Below are positions 24,830-35,525 of a stretch of 64,000 nt of DNA, piece after piece. Location: assembly GCF_000949135.2 (NCBI RefSeq), contig NZ_JTAN02000019.1, positions 558,001 through 622,000 of the forward strand, given 5' to 3'. The position numbers and the translations under genes were made by a program. The DNA comes from Burkholderia sp. USMB20. Lineage in GTDB: Bacteria > Pseudomonadota > Gammaproteobacteria > Burkholderiales > Burkholderiaceae. The notes beneath the pieces are model-generated. The model was not told the DNA's origin, ran no database searches, and saw only the letters and a list, made by a program, of their open reading frames with translations. How positions within the stretch are numbered: position 1 is the stretch's first letter; each line of letters starts with the position of its first letter.

Positions 24830-26503
24830 ATGCGCTCTTTGCCCTCCCGGCTTCCGCCGATGCAACGCCCCGCCCTTCCTCCCCTGCTTTCCGGGTTGTT
24901 TCCCGCCCTCACCCGCCGCTCGCTGCGGATCTGGCGCCAGTACGGCGTGTTCTGGCTCGGCGCGATCGCCGTGGGCCTCGCGGCCGTGCTGTACGCGCGG
25001 CTGATCGACTGGGGCTACGACACGTTCCGCACGATGCGCGACCACGCCGCGTGGCTGCCGCTGCTGCTGACGCCGTCGATCGCCGCCGCGTCGGCATGGC
25101 TCACGCGCCGCTTCTTCCGCGGCGCCGAAGGCAGCGGGATCCCGCAGGTCATTGCGACGCTGCATGCGAGCCCGGGCGCGTTCGGCGCGCGGCTGCTGAC
25201 CCTGCGCATCCTGTTCGGCAAGGTCCTGATCTCGTTCATGGGCATTCTCGGCGGCTTCACGATCGGACGCGAAGGCCCGACCGTGCAGGTCGGCGCGGCG
25301 CTGATGTTCAACCTGCGGCGCTTCTACCCGCGCTCGAACGCGCAGATCGAACGACAGCTCGTACTCGCCGGCGCGGCGGCCGGCCTGTCGGCCGCGTTCA
25401 ATACGCCGCTCGCCGGGATCGTGTTCGCGATCGAGGAGCTGACCCGCAGCTTCTCCGCCCGCGCAAGCGGCGTGCTGATCACCGCGATCATCCTCGCCGG
25501 TGTCGTCGCGTTGGGCCTGAACGGCAACTACACGTACTTCGGCACGATCGACGCCGGCCAGCATTTCCCGAAGATGCTTGCCGTCGCCGTGCTCGTCACC
25601 GCGCTCGTGACCGGCGTTGCGGGCGGCCTCTTCAGCTGGCTCCTGCTCAATACCGGGCGCTGGCTGCCCGCGCGCCTGCTCGGCCTGTATCGCGAGCGCC
25701 CGATCGCGTTCGCGGCGCTGTGCGGTTTCGTGATCGCCGTCGTCGGTCTCGTGTCGGGCGGGACGACGTTCGGCAGCGGCTATGCCGAGGCGCGCGGCCT
25801 GCTCGACGGCCATGAACGGCTGTCGGTGCTCTATCCGTTCCTGAAGATGGTGTCGATGGTCGCGTCGTACCTGCCGGGCATTCCGGGCGGGATCTTCGCG
25901 CCGTCGCTGTCGATTGGCGCCGGGTTCGGCAACCTGCTGCACCTCGTGTTCGGCGACATGAGCCTGCCGATGCTGATCGCGCTCGCGATGGTCGGCTACC
26001 TCGCGGCGGTCACGCAGTCGCCGATCACGTCGTTCGTGATCGTGATGGAGATGATCAACGGTCACGCGCTCGTGATTTCGCTGATGGCGACCGCGCTGGT
26101 GTCGAGCCGGATGGCGCGCTTCTTCGCGCCGCGCTCTACGAAACACCTCGCGCAGCGCTATCTCGGCCGCCGCGGCCCGCTGAACCCGCCGCGGCGCCGC
26201 GGTTGCGGCCCGGCGTCGTCGAGCCACAGGAGCGGCGCCGCGGCCCGCCGATCCGCTCGACCGCTGCGCGAACGGGACAGTGGCGAGCCGCAGCCCGGCG
26301 GCCGGCAACGCGCCACGCCCACGCCGCGCGACGTCGCACGACGACGGACCCGTCCGCTTCCGGCGCGACCGCTTCCGGCACGACTCCTTCCGGCACGAGC
26401 GGCCCGGCGCAGACGGGCCCGCGTACCCCTCAGTAGATCACCACCGGCGCGGGCCGATAGTAGACGGGCCGCGCCGGCACGACGATACAGCCGGCGAGCG
26501 TGA
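24830..26503 (+). CDS. ClC-family chloride channel/transporter (C-terminus possibly frameshifted)
   Basis: The membrane core is intact, with the anion-path motifs GAEGSGIPQVIATL (GSGIP), GREGPTVQVGAAL (gating Glu) and LPGIPGGIFAPSLSIGAGFG. About 12 helices are predicted. The ATG at 24830 begins MRSLPSRLPPMQ; a later ATG at 24860 is possible. Residues after about 450 turn into an arginine-rich tail that runs antisense into the next gene. In the +1 frame the same DNA encodes AEPAAAP... and ends in a natural-looking tail (SASGATASGTTPSGTSGP) with a stop at 26434-26436. A one-base indel near 26175 is therefore likely. Confidence 0.85.
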   Translation: MRSLPSRLPPMQRPALPPLLSGLFPALTRRSLRIWRQYGVFWLGAIAVGLAAVLYARLIDWGYDTFRTMRDHAAWLPLLLTPSIAAASAWLTRRFFRGAEGSGIPQVIATLHASPGAFGARLLTLRILFGKVLISFMGILGGFTIGREGPTVQVGAALMFNLRRFYPRSNAQIERQLVLAGAAAGLSAAFNTPLAGIVFAIEELTRSFSARASGVLITAIILAGVVALGLNGNYTYFGTIDAGQHFPKMLAVAVLVTALVTGVAGGLFSWLLLNTGRWLPARLLGLYRERPIAFAALCGFVIAVVGLVSGGTTFGSGYAEARGLLDGHERLSVLYPFLKMVSMVASYLPGIPGGIFAPSLSIGAGFGNLLHLVFGDMSLPMLIALAMVGYLAAVTQSPITSFVIVMEMINGHALVISLMATALVSSRMARFFAPRSTKHLAQRYLGRRGPLNPPRRRGCGPASSSHRSGAAARRSARPLRERDSGEPQPGGRQRATPTPRDVARRRTRPLPARPLPARLLPARAARRRRARVPLSRSPPARADSRRAAPARRYSRRA

Positions 26504-26540
26504 TCGCGACGAGCACAATGGCAAGGGCGGTTCGTTTCAT
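26430..26540 (-). CDS. Small lipoprotein (36 aa)
   Basis: A short frame encodes a 36-residue protein with a signal sequence and lipobox (IVLVAITLAGCIVV), leaving a mature lipopeptide of about 18 residues (CIVVPARPVYYRPAPVVIY). A good ribosome site (GGAGG, 9 bases upstream) supports the ATG at 26540. The PxPV-like repeat VPARPVYYRPAPVVIY is typical of tiny Burkholderia envelope proteins. It lies 12 bases behind the YXWGXW protein gene, so the two are probably one operon. Confidence 0.7.
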   Translation of the reverse strand: MKRTALAIVLVAITLAGCIVVPARPVYYRPAPVVIY

Positions 26541-26552
26541 CGCGCGCCTCCG

Positions 26553-26954
26553 TCAGGCCCAATGGCCGCGCGTCCAGAACCAGTTCGGGCCGCGCTGATC
26601 CCAGTGGCCCGGCACCCAGTGCATGCCGATACGCTCGGTTTCCCAGCGGCCGCCGATCCAGACGTAGCGGCCATGATCCCAGTGCCAGTGACCGCGCTCC
26701 CACACATAGCCGACGCGTGCGTCGGGCACGACCTCGTAACGCACCGGCGGCGGCGCGTTCGGCGCGACGACGACGATTTCCTCGGCGGGCGCGGCCACCG
26801 GTTCGGCGACGAGCATCCGGCCCGACTGCACCATCACCGGCGTACCGACGAGGATTTCGTCGGCGCGTGCGGCGAGCGGCGCGGCGACGGCTGACAGGCC
26901 CGCGGCGAACAGTACGAGCGAAACGATACGGCGTTGAACGGTAGAGACAGCCAT
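26553..26954 (-). CDS. YXWGXW repeat-containing envelope protein
   Basis: The 133-residue product has a signal peptide (RRIVSLVLFAAGLSAVAAPLAARADE). Its C-terminal half holds repeated Trp-Gly/His-Trp motifs: YVWERGHWHWDHGRYVWIGGRWE, MHWVPGHWDQRGPNWFWTRGHW. This is the YXWGXW repeat family of exported proteins with no known function. The start at 26954 follows AGGAGG; a GTG one codon earlier is also possible. Confidence 0.8.
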   Translation of the reverse strand: MAVSTVQRRIVSLVLFAAGLSAVAAPLAARADEILVGTPVMVQSGRMLVAEPVAAPAEEIVVVAPNAPPPVRYEVVPDARVGYVWERGHWHWDHGRYVWIGGRWETERIGMHWVPGHWDQRGPNWFWTRGHWA

Positions 26955-27111
26955 CACGACCTCCTGATTGACAAATGACGCGAGCGTATTCGTTCAATGC
27001 GGGAGATCGACCAACGGCCGACAGACGCCGTGTTACGGCGCGCCCGAAAGTGCAACAGGGCGTAAGACGCGCACGGCGGCAGGCGCCACCGTGCGGGGGG
27101 ACAGACAGCGG

Positions 27112-27366
27112 TCAGGCTTGCGGAATCTCGATCTTCACTTCGAGGACTTCGAGATCGTCCTGGCGCTCGAGGCTCACGCGGATGTCATCGTTCGAAATAT
27201 GGACGTACTTCGAGATGACCGCGACCAGCTCCTTCTGCAGCGCCGGCAGGTAATCGGCCGGCGGCCGGCCGCCGACCCGCTCGTGCGCGATGATGAGCTG
27301 CAGGCGCTCCTTCGCGACCGATGCGGACTTCTTCTTCTCGCCGAGGAGAAACGAAAGGATGGACAT
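27112..27366 (-). CDS. minE: Cell division topological specificity factor MinE
   Basis: The 84-residue product starts [30 protein letters not shown], the MinD-binding and membrane-targeting segment, and ends in the dimerisation domain ([19 protein letters not shown]). It drives pole-to-pole oscillation of MinD. It lies 12 bases behind minD in the minCDE order. Confidence 0.97.
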   Translation of the reverse strand: MSILSFLLGEKKKSASVAKERLQLIIAHERVGGRPPADYLPALQKELVAVISKYVHISNDDIRVSLERQDDLEVLEVKIEIPQA

Positions 27367-27378
27367 GGGCGGCCTCCG

Positions 27379-28194
27379 TTACTTGCTGCCGAAGAGGCGC
27401 TGCAGCAGGCCCGGCTTCTGATAATCGGTGAAGCGCAGCGGCTTGTCCTCGCCGAGGAAGCGCGCGACGACGTCCTTGTACGCTTCCGCGACGTCGGTGC
27501 CGTCGATGTGCACGGCCGGCAAACCCTGGTTCGATGCGTGCAGCACGGCTTCCGATTCCGGCACCACGCCGATCAGCTTGATGCGCAGGATCTCGCTGAT
27601 GTCCTCGAGCGACAGCATTTCGCCTTCGCTCACGCGCTTCGGGCTGTAGCGCGTGATCAGCAGGTGTTCCTTGATCGGATCCTTGCCTTCGGCCGCGCGC
27701 TTCGTCTTCGACGACAGGATGCCGAGAATGCGGTCCGAGTCGCGCACCGACGACACTTCCGGGTTCGTGACGATCAGCGCTTCGTCCGCGAAGTACATCG
27801 CGTGCAGCGCGCCCGCCTCGATACCGGCCGGCGAGTCGCAGACGATGTATTCGAAGTCCATCGCGACCAGGTCGTTCAGCACCTTCTCGACGCCGTCACG
27901 CGTGAGCGCATCCTTGTCGCGCGTCTGCGATGCCGGCAGGATGAACAGGTTCTCGCACTTCTTGTCCTTGATCAGCGCCTGGTTCAGGTTCGCTTCGCCC
28001 TGGATCACGTTGACGAGGTCATACACCACGCGACGCTCGCAGCCCATGATGAGATCGAGGTTGCGCAGGCCGACGTCGAAGTCGATCACGGCCGTCTTGT
28101 GGCCGCGCAGCGCGAGGCCGGACGCGAAGCTCGCGCTGGTCGTCGTCTTGCCCACGCCGCCCTTGCCCGAAGTCACCACGATGATTTTTGCCAT
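27379..28194 (-). CDS. minD: Septum site-determining ATPase MinD
   Basis: The 271-residue ATPase has the deviant Walker A motif KGGVGKTTTSA at its N-terminus, DFDVGLRNLD and the C-terminal amphipathic helix (PGLLQRLFGSK) that binds the membrane. With ATP it recruits MinC, and MinE releases it. It is intact, in contrast to the upstream minC. The gap to minC is about 60 bases. Confidence 0.97.
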   Translation of the reverse strand: MAKIIVVTSGKGGVGKTTTSASFASGLALRGHKTAVIDFDVGLRNLDLIMGCERRVVYDLVNVIQGEANLNQALIKDKKCENLFILPASQTRDKDALTRDGVEKVLNDLVAMDFEYIVCDSPAGIEAGALHAMYFADEALIVTNPEVSSVRDSDRILGILSSKTKRAAEGKDPIKEHLLITRYSPKRVSEGEMLSLEDISEILRIKLIGVVPESEAVLHASNQGLPAVHIDGTDVAEAYKDVVARFLGEDKPLRFTDYQKPGLLQRLFGSK

Positions 28195-28253
28195 TTACCC
28201 AATACCCTGTGTTCGTCAATGAGAGCCGATCGACCCGGAGCGTGCCGCGTGAA

Positions 28254-29014
28254 TCACGTCAGGCGCAGCGGTTCGATCATCAGTTTTTCCTCTTCGAGCC
28301 GGATCTGCACCGATTTGCCCAGTATGTCGGCGGGCAACGGGTTCTCGGTCGTTCGATAGATACCCGCGATCGAAATCAGTTCCGGCTCGAGACACGTGCA
28401 GAAAATGCGCGCGTCGTGATTGCCGTGCACGCCCGCGAGTGCGCGGCCGCGCAACGGCGCGTAGATGTGGATGTTGCCTTCCGCGATGATCTCGGCGCCG
28501 TGACTGACCGGCGCCAGCACCACGAGGTCTCCTTTCGCGTAAATCTGCTGGCCCCGAACGCAGCGGCCGATCGATCACCAGCGTCTGGCCGCCCGCCGCA
28601 ACCGGTCGTCGGCCAGGTTCCGGCGCCGGTTCGGCTGCCGCGGCAGCGGCGGCGCCGCGACGGGCGCCGGCTCCGCTTCGTCGCCGCTTCGCGGCCGACA
28701 CGCGGCGATCGCGCGCCTCGAGCAACGGCAGGCCGGCTCCCCCCCAGCCTGCGTGGCCAGCGCGACGACGCCACCGGGCGCATCCGCACGTCGTTCAGCA
28801 TCTGGCGGATGTCGGCGAGCGCGACGCGTTCGCCGTCCGCGAGGCGGCGGACGTCGATCGCGACGACATCGTCGGCGAAAAACTCGGGAGTCGCTTCGAA
28901 GCGCTTGACCAGTTCGGTACGCAACGCGTCGAGATCGGTCGTCTTCACGGTGAACAGCAACGTATCGACCGATCCGCTGCGCAGCTCGAAGAATGGCGAT
29001 TTTTTAAGCGACAT
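28254..29014 (-). pseudogene. minC: minC, interrupted by several frameshifts
   Basis: The N-terminal MinC domain starts [21 protein letters not shown] at ATG 29014 and reads in one frame to DVRMRPV (near 28773). The following GVVALATQA lies in a second frame, LEARDRR...[12 protein letters not shown] in a third, and the C-terminal domain ([34 protein letters not shown] to the stop at 28254) is back in the second. Breaks fall near 28772, 28735-28755 and 28550, all in GC or G-run sequence. All parts of a normal MinC are present, so this may be an assembly error rather than a real loss. MinC blocks FtsZ assembly away from midcell; loss would give minicells. Confidence 0.85.
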
Positions 29015-29181
29015 GGACACTCTGCAAAAAATTTTTGCGTATTTTACAGGCGTCCACGCGTGCGGCCATTATTTTTGGGGAGCCGGGGGGGCGACCGTCG
29101 CGGCGAGCGCGCAACCGGCAGGCGGGCAGTCGGGCGGGCGGCCGGGCTTTCATCACGCCGTGCGGCCCGCGCATTCATGCG

Positions 29182-29697
29182 TCAGGGTGTGTTGAAGTGC
29201 GACACGAACAACGACTTCATCGCGCCGGGCATCCGCGCGATCGGCGCATGCTCGCCCGTGTTGCCGAAGCCCGCGCGTTCGTAGAACCGGATCGCGTTGC
29301 GGTTCGCATCGGCGATCCATGCGTAGACGTCCCGCGCCCCGCGTTCGGCCAGCCACGCGGTAGCCGTTTCCAGCAACAGCACGCCGCCGCGCAGGTGGCG
29401 GACCGCGTGCGCGACCCACAGCTCGCTGACGAACGCGCGCCGCTCGGGCGTCGTGTCGAAATACGCGCCGATCATGCCGGCCGGATGGCCTTCGGTGTAC
29501 AGCAGGAAAGTCGTCGACTCGTCGGACGCGGCACGCAGCGCGGCGATGGCCGCCGCCGCGTCGGAATCGACGTTCAGCAATTCGGCCTCCGGCGCTTCAC
29601 CGGGCGCGTAGGGCTCACGCAGCGATGCGGCGCGGAGTTCGCGATACACGCCGCCCTGATCGGCAGCGATACGACGAACGGTCAAGGTCGAACTCAT
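29182..29697 (-). CDS. GNAT-family N-acetyltransferase
   Basis: The 171-residue product has the GNAT fold: LTVRRIAADQGGVYRELRAASL at the start, the beta-strand FVSELWVAHAVRHLRGGVLLLETATAWL (motif A, with a degenerate Q/R-x-x-G-x-A acetyl-CoA loop RHLRGG) and the C-terminal IADANRNAIRFYERAGFGNTGEH (motif B). It would transfer an acetyl group from acetyl-CoA to an amine; the substrate is unknown. The ATG at 29697 is the natural N-terminus; longer frames upstream are low in quality. Confidence 0.85.
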   Translation of the reverse strand: MSSTLTVRRIAADQGGVYRELRAASLREPYAPGEAPEAELLNVDSDAAAAIAALRAASDESTTFLLYTEGHPAGMIGAYFDTTPERRAFVSELWVAHAVRHLRGGVLLLETATAWLAERGARDVYAWIADANRNAIRFYERAGFGNTGEHAPIARMPGAMKSLFVSHFNTP

Positions 29698-30378
29698 GCA
29701 GGCACAGCCCCCTTCGGACAGCAAGTTACTAGCTTCAACCGAAAGCGGGGCATGAGTCAAATCGTAATTTTCAAATGCCAGCGCGGATCGAAAGGCAGCA
29801 CGCGTCGCGCACGCGCGGGTGTGCGGGTGCAGCATCGACGCGTCGACGGGCCGCGACGCATGGCAGTCCGAACGGCGAAGTCGGACGCGTCGCCCCGCTC
29901 GCCTTGTCATGCGTGGCATTCATGTGGTCAGGGTCCGACGTTACCCTGCAGCAGCGCCGTAATGATCCGTAATATATGTATCCCAAAAAGCCGCGCCGCC
30001 ACGCGATGTCGCGTCGCATTTATTGCATTGCAACATTCGTTGCGGACCGCGCCACCGGATACTCGCGCGTGTGGCCTCACGTATTCATCCGACGAGAATA
30101 CCGGCTGCGCGAGCGGATCGGGCCCGCTCCGGCCTGTTTCAATCACCGTGGCGCAGGCCGCTCCCGGCCCGCGTCCTGCACGGCCTGCCGTTTGGAGTTG
30201 CCCGCCTAGCGGCGGGGTTTGGAAAGCGCGCGCGACGGTCGTATAACTGGCACAACCGGACCACCGATCCGGTGCCGCGCGCCGTGCCGCGGACCCACGA
30301 CGATTCGACCGACGACAAGCGCGTCACTCGGCCGCCGCACCGCACACGCGGGAGCCGGCCCCGAAAAGGAGGGAGACA
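29698..30378. other. Intergenic region upstream of alkB without a supported gene
   Basis: About 680 bases separate the GNAT gene and alkB. Open frames exist on both strands but show no coding character, ribosome site or family. The part around 29950-30060 is lower in G+C (CCGTAATATATGTATCCC) and may hold the alkB promoter or regulator site, but I cannot define one. Confidence 0.45.
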
Positions 30379-31539
30379 ATGGCAATGACCGACGCATCGG
30401 CCTCGGGCTGGTCGGATGGCAAACGTTATCTGTGGCTGCTCGGCGCGGTGACGATCACGCTGCCGATCCTCTCGGCCAAGCTCGCGCTGTCGACGGGCCT
30501 CCACGTGTTCTGGTGGTTCGGCCCGCTGTTCGCGTTCGGCGTGATCCCGGTCCTGGACACGCTGATCGGCGACGATCGCGACAATCCGCCCGAAGCCGTC
30601 GTCCTGCATCTCGAACGCGAGCGCTACTACCGCTACATCGTCTATCTCGCGACGCTGGTCGAATACATCGCGTTCTTCATGTGCGTGCGGATCGTCGGCA
30701 CGCATGCGCTCGCGTGGTACGACTACGTCGGCTTCGCCCTGTCGCTCGGCGCCGCGACGGGCATCTCGATCAACACCGCGCACGAACTCGGGCACAAGAC
30801 CAGCCGCTTCGAGCGCTGGCTCGCGAAAGTCACGCTCGCGCCGGTGGCGTACGGGCACTTCTTCGTCGAGCACAACCGCGGCCATCACGTGCGCGTCGCG
30901 ACGGCCGAGGATCCGGCGAGCGCGCGCTACGGCGAATCGTTCTGGGCCTTCCTGCCGCGCACGGTGACGGGCAGCATCCGCTCGGCGTGGCGGCTCGAGA
31001 AGGCACGCCTCGAGCGGCTCGGGCATTCGCCGTGGACCTGGCGCAACGAGGTGCTGCACGCGTGGGCGATGACCGTCGTCGTGTGGGCCATCGCGATCGC
31101 GATGGCCGGCAAGATCGTGATCCCGTTCCTCGTGATCCAGGCCGTGTACGGCGCGTCGCTGCTCGAAGTCGTCAACTACGTCGAGCACTACGGGCTCGGC
31201 CGCCGCAAGCTGCCGAGCGGCCGCTACGAGCGCTGCACGCCGCAGCATTCGTGGAACAGCAATCACGTCGTCACCAACCTGTTCCTGTACCAGTTGCAGC
31301 GGCACGCCGACCATCACGCGAACCCGACGCGCTCGTACCAGGCGCTGCGACACTTCGACGACTCGCCGCAACTGCCGGCCGGTTACGCGACGATGATCCT
31401 GTTCGCCTATGTGCCGCCGCTCTGGTATCGCGTGATGAATCCGCGTGTCGTCGCGCACTATGGCGGCAACATGGCGCAATCGAACATCAAGCCATCGATC
31501 CGCGCTCGCGTGCTCGCGCAGTATTCGGCCGCGGGGTGA
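30379..31539 (+). CDS. alkB: Alkane 1-monooxygenase AlkB
   Basis: The 386-residue membrane enzyme shows all histidine boxes of AlkB: HELGHK (about residue 138), EHNRGHH (about 165), the NYVEHYGL signature (about 266) and LQRHADHH (about 308), plus several membrane helices. It hydroxylates the terminal carbon of medium-chain alkanes using a di-iron centre and electrons from rubredoxin. No rubredoxin or rubredoxin reductase gene is close by, so these must lie elsewhere. The ATG at 30379 sits behind AAAGGAGGGAG. It converges on the chemoreceptor gene, with a hexanucleotide repeat in between. Confidence 0.94.
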   Translation: MAMTDASASGWSDGKRYLWLLGAVTITLPILSAKLALSTGLHVFWWFGPLFAFGVIPVLDTLIGDDRDNPPEAVVLHLERERYYRYIVYLATLVEYIAFFMCVRIVGTHALAWYDYVGFALSLGAATGISINTAHELGHKTSRFERWLAKVTLAPVAYGHFFVEHNRGHHVRVATAEDPASARYGESFWAFLPRTVTGSIRSAWRLEKARLERLGHSPWTWRNEVLHAWAMTVVVWAIAIAMAGKIVIPFLVIQAVYGASLLEVVNYVEHYGLGRRKLPSGRYERCTPQHSWNSNHVVTNLFLYQLQRHADHHANPTRSYQALRHFDDSPQLPAGYATMILFAYVPPLWYRVMNPRVVAHYGGNMAQSNIKPSIRARVLAQYSAAG

Positions 31540-31550
31540 CGCAGGACGGC

Positions 31551-31610
31551 GCGGTTGCGGTTGCGGTTGCGGTTGCGGTTGCGGTTGCGGTTGCGGTTGC
31601 GGTTGCGGTC
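31551..31610. repeat. Hexanucleotide tandem repeat (GCGGTT)10
   Basis: Sixty bases consist of ten GCGGTT units, the last changed to GCGGTC. It lies between the stops of alkB and the chemoreceptor, 12 bases behind alkB. A multiple of three leaves any overlapping frame unchanged. Copy number is likely to vary between strains. Confidence 0.97.
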
Positions 31611-31620
31611 GGCAATATCG

Positions 31621-33151
31621 TCACGCGGCCTGCGGCAGCCTGAACACTGCGACCGCGTGCCGCAGCGCGCTCGCCTGCTCGGCCAGCGCCTGCGTCGCCG
31701 CCGACGCCTGTTCGACCAGCGCCGCATTGCGCTGCGTCGCTTCATCCATCTGCGTGACCGCGACGTTCACCTGCTGGATGCCGCCGCTTTGCTCCTGCGA
31801 AGCGGACGAGATCTCGCCGACGATCGACGTGACCCGCTGCACCGCGCCGACGATCCCGTGGATCGATTCGCCCGCGCGCGCGATCAGCACGGCGCCCTCG
31901 TCGACCCGCCGCGTCGATTGCTCGATCAGCGCCTTGATCTCCTTCGCAGCGGCCGCGCTGCGCTGCGCGAGCGTGCGCACCTCCGACGCGACGACCGCGA
32001 AGCCGCGCCCCTGCTCGCCCGCGCGCGCCGCCTCGACGGCCGCGTTCAGCGCGAGGATGTTGGTCTGGAATGCGATGCCGTCGATGACCGCGATGATCTC
32101 GCCGACCTTCGCCGCGCTGGCGGCAATCCCGCTCATCGTGCCGACCGCGTCCGTCATCACGCCACCGCCCGCGGACGCGATGTCCGATGCGTCGCGTGCG
32201 AGCTGCGCCGCATGCTGCGCGTGTTCGGCCGACTGGCGCACGATGCCCGTCAGTTCGGTCATGCTGGCCGCGGTTTCCTCGAGCGACGCAGCCTGCGCCT
32301 CGGTGCGCGACGACAGGTCGTGATTGCCCGCCGCGATCTGCGCGCTCGCGGTCGCGACGGCTTCGGCATGCGTACGCACCTCGAGCACGACACCCGACAG
32401 GCTCGCCTGCATCGTCTTCAATGCGCGCAGCAGATCGGCGATCTCGTCGCGGCCGGCCGCGTCGACGTCGCGCGTCAGGTCGCCGCCGGCCACCGCCTGT
32501 GCACAGGCCACGGCGCGATCGAGCGGCCGCAGGATCGCGCGGCTGAACAGGAACGCACCGATCATCGCGATGCCGAGCACGATCAGCATCAGCACGACGC
32601 TCGCCGCGTCGCGTGACGCGCATCGCGGCTCGCTTGCGCCGACACGGCAGCACTCTCGTCGGCGATCGCCTTCGCCGCGCGCTCGAGCAGCGCGGCGGGC
32701 GCCCGGTCGACGCCCGCCACGGCCGCGTCCCGGCCGTCGGCTCGAAGCGCGGCCTTGAACGCGTCGAACCCGCGCCGGTAGCCGTCGCCCATCGCCGCAT
32801 GCGCGGCATGAACTGCTCGACGAGCGTCCGGCTCTCTCCGGGCGGCAGCTCGCCGACGAGTTGCGCGGCCAGCGTGTCTACCGTGCGCTCGCGCGTCTGG
32901 AATGCCTGCCAGTACTTGTCCAGCTTGTCGGGCTGCTTGCCGCGCAGCAGCGTGTCCTTCCATTCCTGCACCTGCAGCTTGAACTGCACGAGCGTGGCCG
33001 ATACGAGCCGTTCGTCGGCAACGTGCGTCTGCACGTCGTTCGCGAACGTGTCGATCGAGCGATTGAGAATGCGGATGCCGTACAGCGCGCCGCAGAACAT
33101 CAGCAGCAGCGCAATGGCGAATGCGAGGGGAATCTTGTAGCTCAGCTTCAT
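31621..33151 (-). pseudogene. Methyl-accepting chemotaxis protein, interrupted by two frameshifts
   Basis: The protein starts MKLSYKIPLAFAIALLLMFCGALYG (first membrane segment, ATG 33151) and has a helical periplasmic domain. That frame runs to LVEQFMPRM near 32800, then [20 protein letters not shown]... to ASRDA continues in another frame, and from about 32610 a third frame gives [18 protein letters not shown] (second membrane segment), HAMP, and an intact signalling domain ([48 protein letters not shown]) to the stop at 31621. Both breaks are single-base and in GC-rich DNA. All the parts are there, so an assembly error is possible. Confidence 0.85.
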
Positions 33152-33396
33152 GGGACCTTGGATCGTCGGAGAACGGCGACCGCGCACAAAGCGCGAGCCG
33201 CCGACCGCTCTGTTAACGGCGCGCGAGGTCAAGGCTGAAGCGGGCAAACGGCGGCGGGAACCGTGCGGGTCGAGCACGAAGCCCGTGGCGATCCGTGGGC
33301 GGCGGGAACCGAGGCAACAACGCCCAAGCGGGTGCCGGCCGATCGGTACGCGCGCGTACCGCACATCGCATCCACGCTCGCCACCGGGCGACCAAA

Positions 33397-33430
33397 ACGA
33401 AAAACCCCGTGATCCTTCCGGATCACGGGG
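33397..33430 (-). terminator. Terminator of tRNA-Ser(CGA)
   Basis: On the minus strand a perfect 10-bp stem CCCCGTGATC/GATCACGGGG is followed by TTTTTCG. It sits directly behind the tRNA. Confidence 0.9.
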
Positions 33431-33440
33431 CTTCGTATTT

Positions 33441-33531
<91 letters not shown>

Positions 33532-33662
33532 TTCCTTGCTGCTTCATTTCCCGGTTGGTCGTGTCCGGGAAAGAAAAGATTATAGAACGATCTCTTCGGA
33601 ACTCACAAGCGTTTTTTGCAAAATTTTTTGCGAGCCCGTCGAAGACCGATCGCGCAGCGATC

Positions 33663-35192
<1,530 letters not shown>

Positions 35193-35215
35193 TCATCATC
35201 ACCCGAGGGAACCCG

Positions 35216-35482
35216 ATGGCCATCGAACTGGACAAGGATGTCCGCGACCGCGCGATCGCGTCGCTGCAACGCTATTTCACAGAAAACATGAACGAGCCGA
35301 TCGGCAACATCCAGGCCGGTGCGCTGCTGCATTTCTTCGTCGAGGAAATCGCGCCGGCAATCTACAACCTCGCGATCGCCGATGCGCAGGCGCGCCTGCA
35401 CGCACGGGTCGCCGAGCTCGACATCGACTGCCACGAGGAGCCGTTCGAGTACTGGAAGAAGCAGCCGGGCCGCCGGCGCTGA
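35216..35482 (+). CDS. DUF2164 family protein
   Basis: The 88-residue product MAIELDKDVRDRAIASLQRYFTENMNEPIGNIQAGALLHFFVEEIAPAIYNLAIADAQ... matches the DUF2164 family by its conserved GNIQAGALLxFF-EEI-PxIYN block. The function is not known. The ATG at 35216 is fixed by the conserved N-terminus. It lies alone on the plus strand and converges on rarA. Confidence 0.82.
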   Translation: MAIELDKDVRDRAIASLQRYFTENMNEPIGNIQAGALLHFFVEEIAPAIYNLAIADAQARLHARVAELDIDCHEEPFEYWKKQPGRRR

Positions 35483-35525
35483 CACGCCCCCACGCAGCGC
35501 CGGCCGTCGGGCCGCGCGCGGCCGG

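Noticed and set aside
29035-30246. 400-codon plus-strand frame over the GNAT gene and the alkB upstream region
   Set aside because: Its first part is antisense to the GNAT gene and its second part has no coding character or ribosome site.
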